DNA from: Planctomycetota bacterium
GTDB lineage: Bacteria > Planctomycetota > UBA1135 > GCA-002686595
Direction: 5' to 3'
NCBI GenBank assembly: GCA_028823185.1
Contig: JAPKBY010000092.1
Coordinates: forward strand, 1-6,878
Length of the DNA: 6,878 nt
Under the pieces are notes generated by a model. It was not told the DNA's origin. It did not search any database and saw only the letters and a program-made list of their open reading frames with translations. Both the position numbers and the translations under genes were made by a program. Numbering within the stretch: the first letter of the stretch is position 1; every line of letters begins with the position of its first letter. This document shows positions 1 through 6,281 of this stretch, piece after piece.

Positions 1-665
1 GCCTCATTTGAATAGTCATTGCGCCTCTTTCTGCTCCTAGAAGAGCGCGAGCGACTGCGACCTCGCCCCCCCTCTTCAGGGGTGGCTCCTGCCGCAGAAG
101 CCTCCTTCGCGCCATCTTTGGTCTCGCCGGCTGCAGAGCCTGCAGTCGTGGGCTCCTTCGAAGCCTCTTTGTTCTCGTTCTCCTCTCCGCTGCGCCTAGA
201 TCGGCGGCCACCACGGCGACCTCGACGACCTCTGGCACGACGCTCACCGTCTTTACCTTCGGTTTCTGATGCTTCAGATGAGGTGCTCGCGGTCGACTCT
301 CCACCTTCCGTGGAGCTCTTTGCCTCCGCCCCCTCGCTAGAGGCCGAACGCTTGCGCCGTCTTCCTGAGCGGCGCGGCCGTCCCTCCCCCTCTGAGGAGG
401 TCTCGTTCGCAGTTCTGCCTTCGGAGGTTCCGCCTTCTGAAGTACTGCCTTCTGAAGTACTGCCTTCTGAAGTACTGCCTTCTGAAGTACTGCCTGCACT
501 TGCGCTAGCTTTCTTCCGCCTCCGCGGTCTGCGGCGCGGCGCTTCAGTGTCTTTGGATTGTGAGGAGCCTGTGTCGCTCATCTCACCGAATCCGGGAGAG
601 GAGCTCTGGCTATTGTCGTTTGTGTCGGGAGAATTCAGATCTCCCGCGTTCGATCGGTCCGTCAT
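1..665 (-). CDS. N-terminal part of an Arg/Ser/Glu-rich disordered protein (runs off the left edge)
   Basis: An open frame of 221 codons reads from ATG at 663-665 to the window edge without a stop. I do not recognise a family. The visible part has no hydrophobic core, no signal peptide and no folded domain. It alternates strongly basic blocks (about residues 43-52, 96-106, 141-158 and 201-215, e.g. RRGRRGGRRSRR) with Ser/Thr/Glu/Gly/Ala-rich acidic stretches, including four exact STSEG repeats near residues 59-78. Such low-complexity RGG/SR-like tails commonly precede RNA-binding or nucleic-acid enzymes (Rho, RNase E/G, DEAD-box helicases, pseudouridine synthases). Which one, if any, follows here lies outside the window, so this is inference only. 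There is no good ribosome binding site before ATG 665. A second in-frame ATG at 579-581 (residue 29) is possible. Six-frame noise is likely here: the opposite strand is also open, but its translation is a shadow of the Arg/Ser codons. Confidence 0.75.
   Translation of the reverse strand, partial: MTDRSNAGDLNSPDTNDNSQSSSPGFGEMSDTGSSQSKDTEAPRRRPRRRKKASASAGSTSEGSTSEGSTSEGSTSEGGTSEGRTANETSSEGEGRPRRSGRRRKRSASSEGAEAKSSTEGGESTASTSSEASETEGKDGERRARGRRGRRGGRRSRRSGEENENKEASKEPTTAGSAAGETKDGAKEASAAGATPEEGGRGRSRSRSSRSRKRRNDYSNE
417..491. repeat. 15-bp tandem repeat: four exact copies plus one degenerate copy
   Basis: The unit GCCTTCTGAAGTACT (plus strand) occurs four times without a mismatch at 432-446, 447-461, 462-476 and 477-491. 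A diverged copy (GCCTTCGGAGGTTCC) sits at 417-431. The array is inside the disordered protein gene and encodes Ser-Thr-Ser-Glu-Gly per unit on the minus strand. Since 15 is a multiple of three, gain or loss of units would lengthen or shorten the linker without breaking the frame. Confidence 0.95.
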
Positions 666-853
666 AGTTAATAAAAGATGCGTGTTCCGGGCGCTGAGAG
701 TCGCCGCGAGCTCTTTCGAGGGCGCGACGATGAGGCGCATAAGCATCCTCGGCCTCCGAAGAGGAGAAGAGGGGCTCAAGCAGCGCTCTTAGGCGGCAGC
801 CAGGAACAGGTTGGTCTGAGAAAGGAGACGAGCGCATCGGCGCTCGATCTAGC

Positions 854-867
854 GACCCATCTGGGTC
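854..867. repeat. Short palindrome GACCCA-TC-TGGGTC
   Basis: A 6-bp perfect inverted repeat with two central bases lies about 190 bp upstream of the disordered-protein start. As DNA it looks like a dimeric operator half-site pair. As RNA it would form a 5-bp stem with a four-base loop. Nothing in the sequence decides between these, and it could be chance. Confidence 0.35.
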
Positions 868-1009
868 ACACTGTACGTAGTTCGTTGGAAGGCCTTTGAG
901 GGCCTAATGTGTGTGGGGCTGCGCGCTCTTCGAACCCGAGGGTCCGAACAAGGGTCAGCCTCGCCACAAGAACTATCGTCACCGATCTAGGCTCTACTGC
1001 GTAGCCTCA

Positions 1010-1034
1010 ACTGGGATTTCATTTAAAACCCAGT
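1010..1034 (-). repeat. Hairpin-forming inverted repeat just after the pilQ stop codon
   Basis: Read on the minus strand, ACTGGG, 13 bases, then CCCAGT form a 6-bp stem. After one T-T mismatch it can continue with three T-A pairs around a five-base loop. It starts 11 bases after the pilQ stop, where a transcript-end or mRNA-stabilising hairpin would be expected. There is no T-tract following it in the direction of transcription, so it does not meet the standard for an intrinsic terminator. A second, weaker stem (AGGCT/AGCCT, 989-1007) follows immediately. Confidence 0.4.
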
Positions 1035-1045
1035 CGCGGGACCCA

Positions 1046-2848
1046 CTAGTGGACGTCTCCCACCTCTTCAGGCCCGATCAGGCGCTCCAACTCATACTTG
1101 AGGCCATCCCGCCGGATGTTTAGCTCCCTCCTTAAGATGGCTTCACGCTCTCCATCTGAGCGCACGACGGTCGGACGAATGAAAACCAGCAAGCTCCGCT
1201 GCTCATGACTCTTGGCGTCATGCCTGAAGAGACGACCTAAGATCGGTATATCTCCGAGGATGGGCACCCGAGTCTCAGTCCCTGTCTCCGCCTCAGTCGT
1301 AAGGCCACCGATCACAGCCGTCTGCCCCGATTCAATCAACATCGTCGTGACGAGAGTAGATGAGCGGGTCCTAGGCAGCGCGATCGACCCCTCCAACCCA
1401 GCCGCGCCGAGGGTGTAATACTCGAAGCCCTGAGGGGCGAGAGGTGAGCTACCGCTGCCTGAGAGGCTCGTCTCCTTAGGGATGACCTCCATGATGATCG
1501 TCTCAGTGCCTGGCACGACCTGTGGCCTGATGAGGAGCTGAAATCCGACCTCGACGGGCGAGTGATCTGCCTCCCCCACGGCCAACTGAAGACCGCCAGC
1601 CTGACCTTGCTCTGACTTTGCCTCTGCATAACGGATGGTCTCACCAACGAAGATAGTCGCCTCATGACCATCGAGAGCGATGATCTTGGGAGACTGAATC
1701 ACCTCAGTGCTCGTGTCTCGCTGAAGAAGCCGCAGAGTCGCCTGGACCTGAGTGAAGGAGAGGGTCCCGAACATCGTCTGAGGGACGAAGGTGTTCCCAG
1801 GTGCCTCACCGCCGTTGAGCAGGGGGTCTAGGAAGGGTCCGGTGCCGTCAGCGCTAGCGATGAAGTCATCCTCAAAGCCACCTGCGCCCAGACTAAAAGG
1901 AAAGGTCGTCGGTATTTGCCCACCGGAGAGAGAGACCGACGGTCCTGTGTCTCCATAGTCGACACCTAGATTGAGCAGCTCAGCGTTTCCTGTAGCGACA
2001 AATTTCACATCACAAAAGACCTGCACGGGGATCACATCAAGATCATCGAGGATGGACTGCACCTGGTCATGGACATGAAGGGAGTCGTGGACCACGATCG
2101 CATTGCGAGCGTCCACGTACTCGATCGCGCCGTTTGGGCTGAGGACCTTCTCAAGGGCACGCAAAACGCTGAAGCGCTCCATCGCTCCACCCTCCGGGGG
2201 CGTCGCGCCGCCAGCGACAAACTCAGACTCCAGCTTCGGCACGTAGTTCCCTTTCGGACGCAAGAAGCGAAGCTGATAAGTGTGAGAGATCAACTGCTCT
2301 TCAACACGCGCTGGATCTGTGACCCTCAAGATGCCGCCGTCTTCCTCAATCACCACAAAGCCGCGCGAGCGCGCGACGACATCTAAGGCGTCACGCCACG
2401 GAACATCAGTGAAGCGCACGGAGACGACCCCTTCCACCTCGGGGCCGACTACGACGTTTGCCCCTGCCACGAGAGCGATTGTGTCGATGATCTCAACGAG
2501 ATCAGCGCTAGGAAATTGAAGCGACACCCTCGGCGGACTCGAGATGAGCAAGATCCCGTCTCGATCCTCCTCGAGGATACATCCGGCCTGTTCTACAGCG
2601 AGCTTTAGCGCGGTGCGCCAGCGCACGTTCGTGAGCTCTAGCTCTACAGGCAGCTGCGCCAACTCGGCTCCATCACCGAGGAAGACGATGTTTGCGCCTG
2701 TCGCCTTGCGAACGATCCCTGCAGCCTTTCCCAGGGTGCCCTCCTCCATCGAGAGGTCTACACGCAGCCCCTCTGAAGGAGCTTGAGCAGAAGCGGAGCC
2801 TGACACGGAGGCGAGAATGACAATTAAAAAAAGGAGTGCACGGTTCAT
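1046..2848 (-). CDS. pilQ: Type IV pilus secretin, PilQ-type
   Basis: This 600-residue protein would form the outer-membrane ring through which the pilus passes. Residues 1-22 are a Sec signal peptide (MNR, hydrophobic stretch, then SASA-QA). Two consecutive N0/STN-like modules follow at about 28-103 and 107-177, seen as paired patterns NVRWRTALKLA...GILLI and DVPWRDALDVV...GILRV. An N1-like ring domain lies at about 189-275. The secretin core is at about 370-562, with TSTEVIQSPKIIALDG, VGFQLLIRPQV and the family hallmark VPILGDIPILGRLFR (528-542), ending in the strand SLLVFIRPTVV. A charged helical tail completes the protein. I see no AMIN peptidoglycan-binding domain, which proteobacterial PilQ usually has. 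The ATG is preceded by GGAGAGG six bases upstream and lies three bases after the previous stop. MshL or GspD are alternatives by fold, but the pilMNO context supports PilQ. Confidence 0.93.
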   Translation of the reverse strand: MNRALLFLIVILASVSGSASAQAPSEGLRVDLSMEEGTLGKAAGIVRKATGANIVFLGDGAELAQLPVELELTNVRWRTALKLAVEQAGCILEEDRDGILLISSPPRVSLQFPSADLVEIIDTIALVAGANVVVGPEVEGVVSVRFTDVPWRDALDVVARSRGFVVIEEDGGILRVTDPARVEEQLISHTYQLRFLRPKGNYVPKLESEFVAGGATPPEGGAMERFSVLRALEKVLSPNGAIEYVDARNAIVVHDSLHVHDQVQSILDDLDVIPVQVFCDVKFVATGNAELLNLGVDYGDTGPSVSLSGGQIPTTFPFSLGAGGFEDDFIASADGTGPFLDPLLNGGEAPGNTFVPQTMFGTLSFTQVQATLRLLQRDTSTEVIQSPKIIALDGHEATIFVGETIRYAEAKSEQGQAGGLQLAVGEADHSPVEVGFQLLIRPQVVPGTETIIMEVIPKETSLSGSGSSPLAPQGFEYYTLGAAGLEGSIALPRTRSSTLVTTMLIESGQTAVIGGLTTEAETGTETRVPILGDIPILGRLFRHDAKSHEQRSLLVFIRPTVVRSDGEREAILRRELNIRRDGLKYELERLIGPEEVGDVH

Positions 2849-2851
2849 GGT

Positions 2852-4273
2852 TCACCTCTCCCCTGCCTTTGGGGAATGATTATGGACGCGGCGCGCGATC
2901 GCGACGCCACGGAATTCAAAGACGACCTCACTTGAAGTCACAGAGCGGATGACGACCTCTTCAGAGAGAGATTCACCCGCGATGATCGGACGACCAGCGA
3001 TGAGCACTGCGGCGTTGCCATTCAAGATGGCGACCCCATCCGGGCTGAACCCCAGAGCGTCAAACTCAACCACAGCGCCAGAGCTCGCAGCAGCCGCACG
3101 CAGCGCGACTACGAGGGGCTCACGATCTTCATCCTCTGCGAGCCAGCTCAGATCCGGCTCGAGGACAGAGAAGGCCTGCAGCGCGAGCGCATGCTCTCCT
3201 CGCTCTGCGTGCGCTTCCATCGCAGAGTGCACCTCACGAAGATGTGCGATAGAAGGACCACGATTTCCACGAGCTTCGTCTAGTGTCAATCGAAGCTCTC
3301 TCAAGGAAGCGAGCACAGACTGCTCTTCCTTAGAGTCTAGCTCTGAAGTCGCCGCTCCTTGCGAGAGAGAGAGACGCCGAGTCTCCGTCTCCAGGCCAAC
3401 GACTTTCACTTCTAGCTCCTCTGACAACCGGGCCTCTTCCAGCGAAGACTCCACAGCTCCCAGCGCGCGCCAAGAGGACCACGCATCTGCGACCCGCTCG
3501 GAGAGACCGACGAGCGCTTCCGACTGGTCGGGCTGAGCCTCTTCGCGCCTTGGGCTTTTCTCACGACGAGGGTCTACCCAAGGGTCGCGGCGACCGCGAC
3601 GTCCGCGGTAGTCATACTCTTGCGGCTCAAGCGCTCTCCTGCGCTCGCTGACCTCCCCCCTCAAGCGATCCAACTTCCAGTCAGCCCACTCAATTGCGAC
3701 GGGCTCAGCCTCAGAGCCTGGCTCGAAGACGAAGGTCTCTACGTCCAATCGAATGGTGTGCTTTATGCTTCCGTCATCACCCCTCTCAAACTGCCTGCGA
3801 GCGGCATCGATCTTCAGCCTCGGCACACGCAAAAAGCGATCATGCCTCTCCACGAGATCTAAGAAGGCTAAGAGCTCGAAGGTGTCTCCCTCAAGCTCAA
3901 GGCTATAGCTGACCTCACGGAAGTCTTCGACATGCTTCGGGACCCCGCGCCGAGCCGCGCGCCTGAGGCTGCGTATATTGACCCCGGAGTCTTCACTGAA
4001 GCCTTGCAGGCTACGAACGAGATCATTGAGTCCCTCTTCATCAGGGAGGATCGCGGCCATACGTCCTGAGATCTCACGGAAAACGAGCACGTCTTGCTCG
4101 AGCCCGGGGTTTTGAACGAGACGCGCGCGTTCGGCGAGGATGCGCTCAGCTAACTCTTCAGCCTCTTGCCTTGACTCACTGATCCCGGTGTTTGAGCGCC
4201 ACACCATCCCGCTCAACCCAAGGGTCAAGAGGCCTGTCATGACGAGGAGCGCTCGCACGAGCTTCCCGCTCAC
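2852..4273 (-). CDS. pilO: PilO-type pilus alignment protein with a PilP-like C-terminal half
   Basis: I place the start at GTG 4271-4273, giving 473 residues. AGGAGG sits seven bases upstream, and the GTG overlaps the pilN stop as GTGA. The longer frame from TTG 4321 has no such support. Residues about 4-24 are a single inner-membrane helix. A short coiled coil follows, then a PilO-like periplasmic ferredoxin-type fold at about 69-185 (pattern VSYSLELEGDTFELLAFLDLVE then RVPRLKI and IRLDVETFVF). At about 225-236 comes an Arg-rich linker with RRDPWVDPR, resembling the RDPF motif that marks PilP. A helical stretch (about 246-384) contains a TPR-like segment (HAERGEHALALQAFSVLEP). The end (about 408-464) is a small beta domain, DGVAILNGNAAVLIAG through VVFEFRGVAIARRV, like the PilP/GspC homology region or the GspB C-terminal domain. 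PilO is normally near 200 residues, so this is more than twice that length. The PilO part is fairly sure; the PilP-like part is inference from pattern. Confidence 0.85.
   Translation of the reverse strand: MSGKLVRALLVMTGLLTLGLSGMVWRSNTGISESRQEAEELAERILAERARLVQNPGLEQDVLVFREISGRMAAILPDEEGLNDLVRSLQGFSEDSGVNIRSLRRAARRGVPKHVEDFREVSYSLELEGDTFELLAFLDLVERHDRFLRVPRLKIDAARRQFERGDDGSIKHTIRLDVETFVFEPGSEAEPVAIEWADWKLDRLRGEVSERRRALEPQEYDYRGRRGRRDPWVDPRREKSPRREEAQPDQSEALVGLSERVADAWSSWRALGAVESSLEEARLSEELEVKVVGLETETRRLSLSQGAATSELDSKEEQSVLASLRELRLTLDEARGNRGPSIAHLREVHSAMEAHAERGEHALALQAFSVLEPDLSWLAEDEDREPLVVALRAAAASSGAVVEFDALGFSPDGVAILNGNAAVLIAGRPIIAGESLSEEVVIRSVTSSEVVFEFRGVAIARRVHNHSPKAGER
2855..2861 (-). promoter_or_regulatory. 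Ribosome binding site of pilQ
   Basis: GGAGAGG on the minus strand ends six bases before the pilQ ATG (2846-2848). It overlaps the last sense codons of the upstream pilO-type gene, so pilQ is probably translated by ribosomes arriving from that gene. Confidence 0.7.
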
Positions 4274-4896
4274 AGTCGATCCTCCTCTGCTCTCAGCGCT
4301 AGCTGGAGGGGGAATGACCAAACGAGTGAGGGTTGAAGCTCAGAGTCGACCAGTGAAGCCGAGCCCTCAGGGGGTGCCGGAAGGCCGAGATCACTCCCAA
4401 AGGGCGAAGCGACGAGGTCATCTAAGAAATCAGCGACCTCTGCGAAGCGCTCGGAGCCCGAGACTCCGCCAGCGCGGAGCTCTCCACCTTCCTCGCCACG
4501 CCTTCCGCTATTGATGTCTGCGGTGAGATCATTGAACCAGACCATATGGCGGCCGTCTTCATCCCCTAGCGTGACCACATCGGTGAGTTGATCGAGCTTT
4601 GCTGTCCAGGAGATGCTCTCAGCAGCGATCCCTCGTAAGGTCTCTTCGCGCCTGGCATGACGTGCGCGCTCGCGCTGAAGAGCCTCGTGATGATCCAGCT
4701 GGGGTTCGATCCCCTTGAGCTCTAAGCGCAGGACATCCAGCTCAGCCTCGACTGCGAGTCGAATTCCGAACTCTGAAAAGGTCCACCATGCGAAGAGCGT
4801 CGAGTTGAGCGCTACCACGACACACATGAATGCCATCCACTTCGCAGGCGTGCGGCGACGTCGGTGATGAACAGGAAGGAGGTTGAGACGAATCAT
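4270..4896 (-). CDS. pilN: Type IV pilus assembly protein PilN
   Basis: This 208-residue bitopic inner-membrane protein links cytoplasmic PilM to periplasmic PilO. It begins MIRLNLLPVHHRRRR: the INLLP-type peptide that docks in PilM, followed by positively charged residues on the cytoplasmic side. A hydrophobic helix spans about residues 19-40. An amphipathic coiled coil follows (about 45-95). The C-terminal part carries a PilN-like ferredoxin fold: WFNDLTADIN, LRAGGVSGSERFAEVADF, then a short strand SLVWSFPLQLAL (about 190-201). Length matches the family (about 180-210). ATG 4894-4896 overlaps the pilM stop by one base (TGATG), with a GAGGG site ten bases upstream inside pilM. Domain boundaries are approximate; identity is well supported by the N-terminal motif and the neighbours. 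Confidence 0.9.
   Translation of the reverse strand: MIRLNLLPVHHRRRRTPAKWMAFMCVVVALNSTLFAWWTFSEFGIRLAVEAELDVLRLELKGIEPQLDHHEALQRERARHARREETLRGIAAESISWTAKLDQLTDVVTLGDEDGRHMVWFNDLTADINSGRRGEEGGELRAGGVSGSERFAEVADFLDDLVASPFGSDLGLPAPPEGSASLVDSELQPSLVWSFPLQLALRAEEDRL
4281..4286 (-). promoter_or_regulatory. Ribosome binding site that fixes the pilO start at GTG 4273
   Basis: AGGAGG, a perfect Shine-Dalgarno core, lies seven bases before GTG 4271-4273 and inside the last codons of pilN. No comparable site precedes the more upstream TTG at 4319-4321, so the shorter protein is preferred. Confidence 0.85.
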
Positions 4897-5870
4897 CAGT
4901 CTAGAACCCTCGCAGCGAGCCCTAAAGCGACCGTAAAGAGCGGGCCGCGATCTCCGAGATCAGCGCTGCTTCCGTCTTTAGATCTCACAGCCATCGCCTT
5001 CATAGGATCCCAGATCTCTACCGGTCGGCGAGCCTCCTCAGCCAACCTCTCAGCGAGGCCCTCTAAGAGCGCGCCGCCACCGGTGAGCTGAATCTCTTCG
5101 ACTTCAAGGCCTTCATTGTGCTCGGCATACTCAACGCTGAGGGCGATCTCTCGCGCGAGCGCATCAACCTCATTCGAGTTTCCGCTCACACTAATGGGGG
5201 CGTCTCCCTCACGTCTTGAGTTCACCGAGGAGTCACCTCCACCGTGCTCAAACTCGCGCGTAAAGCGCGGCGTCCCGTCATTCACGAGGACAATCCCCGT
5301 CCTCGCCCCACCGACATCGACGAGAGCGACGGTAGACGCGCGCTCAGGGCGTGCGTCTAAGTTCCACGCATTGACTAGGCCTAGGAGATCGACATCGACG
5401 AGAGTCGGAGTGAACCCTGCAGCTAGGACAGCCTCGACGCGCTCTTCGACGAACTCTGTCCGACAACCAGCGACCAAGACAGGGACAGCCTCGCTCTCAG
5501 ACTCGCCCTTCACGCGCGGCAGCCGTTGGCAATCGAGCGTTATATCTGCGTCCTCAAATGGCAGCAATCTGTCTGCCTCGAGCTTCACGGCCTCGATCAG
5601 CTCAGCATTAGGCATCTCCGGGAAGCGAGCGTAACGAACACAGACAGAGCGTCCGCCGACCGCTAGGGCGACCTGTCGGGTTGCGAAATCACTACGCGCC
5701 AGCAACGCTTCTAGGGCTCCTTGAATGCCCTGCGCTGCAGGGACAGAGTCAAAACTCAGCAGGGAGAGCTCTCCCCCTGACTTTGAGAGCTCAACGAGCT
5801 TGATCGACGAGATGCCGAAGTCCAAGCCAATGAGTGATTGCTTACGCGTTAATAGTGTCGCTATGCCCAT
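4896..5870 (-). CDS. pilM: Type IV pilus assembly ATPase-fold protein PilM
   Basis: PilM is a cytoplasmic actin/FtsA-fold protein that nucleates the alignment complex by binding the PilN N-terminus. The phosphate-1 loop is clear in the opening SLIGLDFGISSIKLVEL. A PilM-typical segment, EAVKLEADRLLPF, follows about 85 residues later, then phosphate-2, VALVDVGGARTGIVLV. The adenosine loop is IQLTGGGALLEGLAERL and the end is LFTVALGLAARVLD. I use ATG 5868-5870 (324 residues), because MGIATLLTRKQSLIGLDFG matches how family members begin. A further in-frame ATG at 5922-5924 would add 18 unremarkable residues. Neither start has a well-spaced ribosome binding site: GAGGA touches the upstream ATG directly. 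This makes the start uncertain although the identity is not. It is followed by pilN with a one-base overlap. Confidence 0.92.
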   Translation of the reverse strand: MGIATLLTRKQSLIGLDFGISSIKLVELSKSGGELSLLSFDSVPAAQGIQGALEALLARSDFATRQVALAVGGRSVCVRYARFPEMPNAELIEAVKLEADRLLPFEDADITLDCQRLPRVKGESESEAVPVLVAGCRTEFVEERVEAVLAAGFTPTLVDVDLLGLVNAWNLDARPERASTVALVDVGGARTGIVLVNDGTPRFTREFEHGGGDSSVNSRREGDAPISVSGNSNEVDALAREIALSVEYAEHNEGLEVEEIQLTGGGALLEGLAERLAEEARRPVEIWDPMKAMAVRSKDGSSADLGDRGPLFTVALGLAARVLD

Positions 5871-5925
5871 AGATCGAGCGGAGTACACCCTTGAAGGGCG
5901 CGAGACCTTCCCCGCTGATGTCATT

Positions 5926-5941
5926 CCTCGACAGGTCGAGG
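5926..5941 (-). repeat. Perfect inverted repeat between the HPr gene and pilM
   Basis: CCTCGAC-AG-GTCGAGG (plus strand) is a 7-bp perfect inverted repeat in the short gap after the HPr stop. As RNA it forms a 6-bp stem with a four-base loop. Its 3' arm on the minus strand contains the GAGG that would serve the upstream candidate pilM ATG (5924). There is no T-run, so it is not a standard terminator. Confidence 0.55.
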
Positions 5942-5950
5942 TCTCTGGCT

Positions 5951-6241
5951 TCAGTCGTTCTCAGCGAATCCGGCAGAGATCAAGCTAGAGAGCGCCTCAA
6001 TCAGGGCGACGGCATCTTCTCCAGAGGCCGTGATCTCAAGCTCCGTCCCCTTAGAGGCTGCCAATGTCATGAGCTCTAGGATGCTCCGTCCGTTGACGTT
6101 GTGAGCTCCATTCGCGATGCGTAGTTCGGCCTCAAACTCGCGCGCCAGCGAAACGACCGAGTGGCAAGGTCTCGCGTGCAGCCCCTCAGGGTTCACGATC
6201 TTCACCGTCTTAACGATGGATCTCTTTTCAGCTGCGCTCAA
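5951..6241 (-). CDS. ptsH: HPr family phosphocarrier protein
   Basis: HPr accepts phosphate from Enzyme I on a histidine and passes it to EIIA domains. This 96-residue protein has the active-site loop NPEGLHARPCH with His22 and Arg24. It also has the regulatory-serine segment NGRSILELMTLAASKG with Ser53, the equivalent of Ser46 in Bacillus HPr. Length and the order of beta strands and helices fit a single HPr domain; the C-terminus is slightly extended. The start is TTG 6239-6241. GGTGGAG lies five bases upstream, and no ATG occurs before residue 58, so TTG is the most credible choice. It lies 40 bases downstream of the EIIA gene and upstream of pilM on the same strand. Being next to an EIIA and a pilus operon rather than a ptsI or sugar permease suggests a regulatory role (inference). 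Other HPr paralogues such as NPr or Crh-like proteins cannot be separated by sequence alone. Confidence 0.93.
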   Translation of the reverse strand: MSAAEKRSIVKTVKIVNPEGLHARPCHSVVSLAREFEAELRIANGAHNVNGRSILELMTLAASKGTELEITASGEDAVALIEALSSLISAGFAEND

Positions 6242-6246
6242 AGAAG

Positions 6247-6253
6247 CTCCACC
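6247..6253 (-). promoter_or_regulatory. Ribosome binding site supporting a TTG start for HPr
   Basis: GGTGGAG on the minus strand is five bases before TTG 6239-6241. It decides the start, because the frame has no ATG ahead of the active-site histidine. Confidence 0.7.
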
Positions 6254-6281
6254 TTTTCCTCGAGGTCAACTCTTCGACCGC

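Larger units (their letters stand above)
666..1045. other. Intergenic region between pilQ and the disordered-protein gene
   Basis: This stretch of about 380 bases holds no gene I trust. It contains several short inverted repeats (1010-1034, 989-1007, 890-905, 854-867), listed separately or in the findings, and an AT-rich patch immediately before the ATG at 665. Five copies of the 5-mer GGGTC/GACCC lie at 854, 863, 940, 952 and 1040. I found no convincing -35/-10 pair, no tRNA cloverleaf and no riboswitch I recognise. It probably ends the pilus transcript and carries the promoter of the downstream gene, but that is inferred from the gap alone. A 75-codon minus-strand frame (610-837) crosses the left side of it and is discussed in the findings. 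Confidence 0.6.

Noticed and set aside
666..682. AT-rich TATTAA just before ATG 665 as a possible -10 box
   Set aside because: No -35-like hexamer at the right distance, and the position is too close to the ATG unless the later start at 581 is used.
19..792. Plus-strand open frame of 257 codons rich in Ser, Pro, Leu and Arg
   Set aside because: It is the antisense shadow of the Arg/Ser/Glu-rich minus-strand gene; the minus frame agrees with the strand of all neighbours and gives the more natural block-charge composition.
921..950. TTCGAA with flanking GC bases resembling a tRNA T-loop
   Set aside because: The five bases on either side do not pair in either orientation and no acceptor or anticodon stem is present.
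2949..3536. Plus-strand open frame of 195 codons within pilO
   Set aside because: Ser/Arg/Ala-rich translation with no domain, entirely inside a well-supported minus-strand gene.
5116..5634. Plus-strand open frame of 172 codons within pilM
   Set aside because: Low-complexity Ser/Thr/Arg translation opposite clear PilM motifs; a shadow frame.
6258..6265. CCTCGAGG palindrome in the EIIA-HPr gap
   Set aside because: Eight bases with no loop and no repeat nearby except loose likeness to 5926-5941; too short to call a regulatory site.
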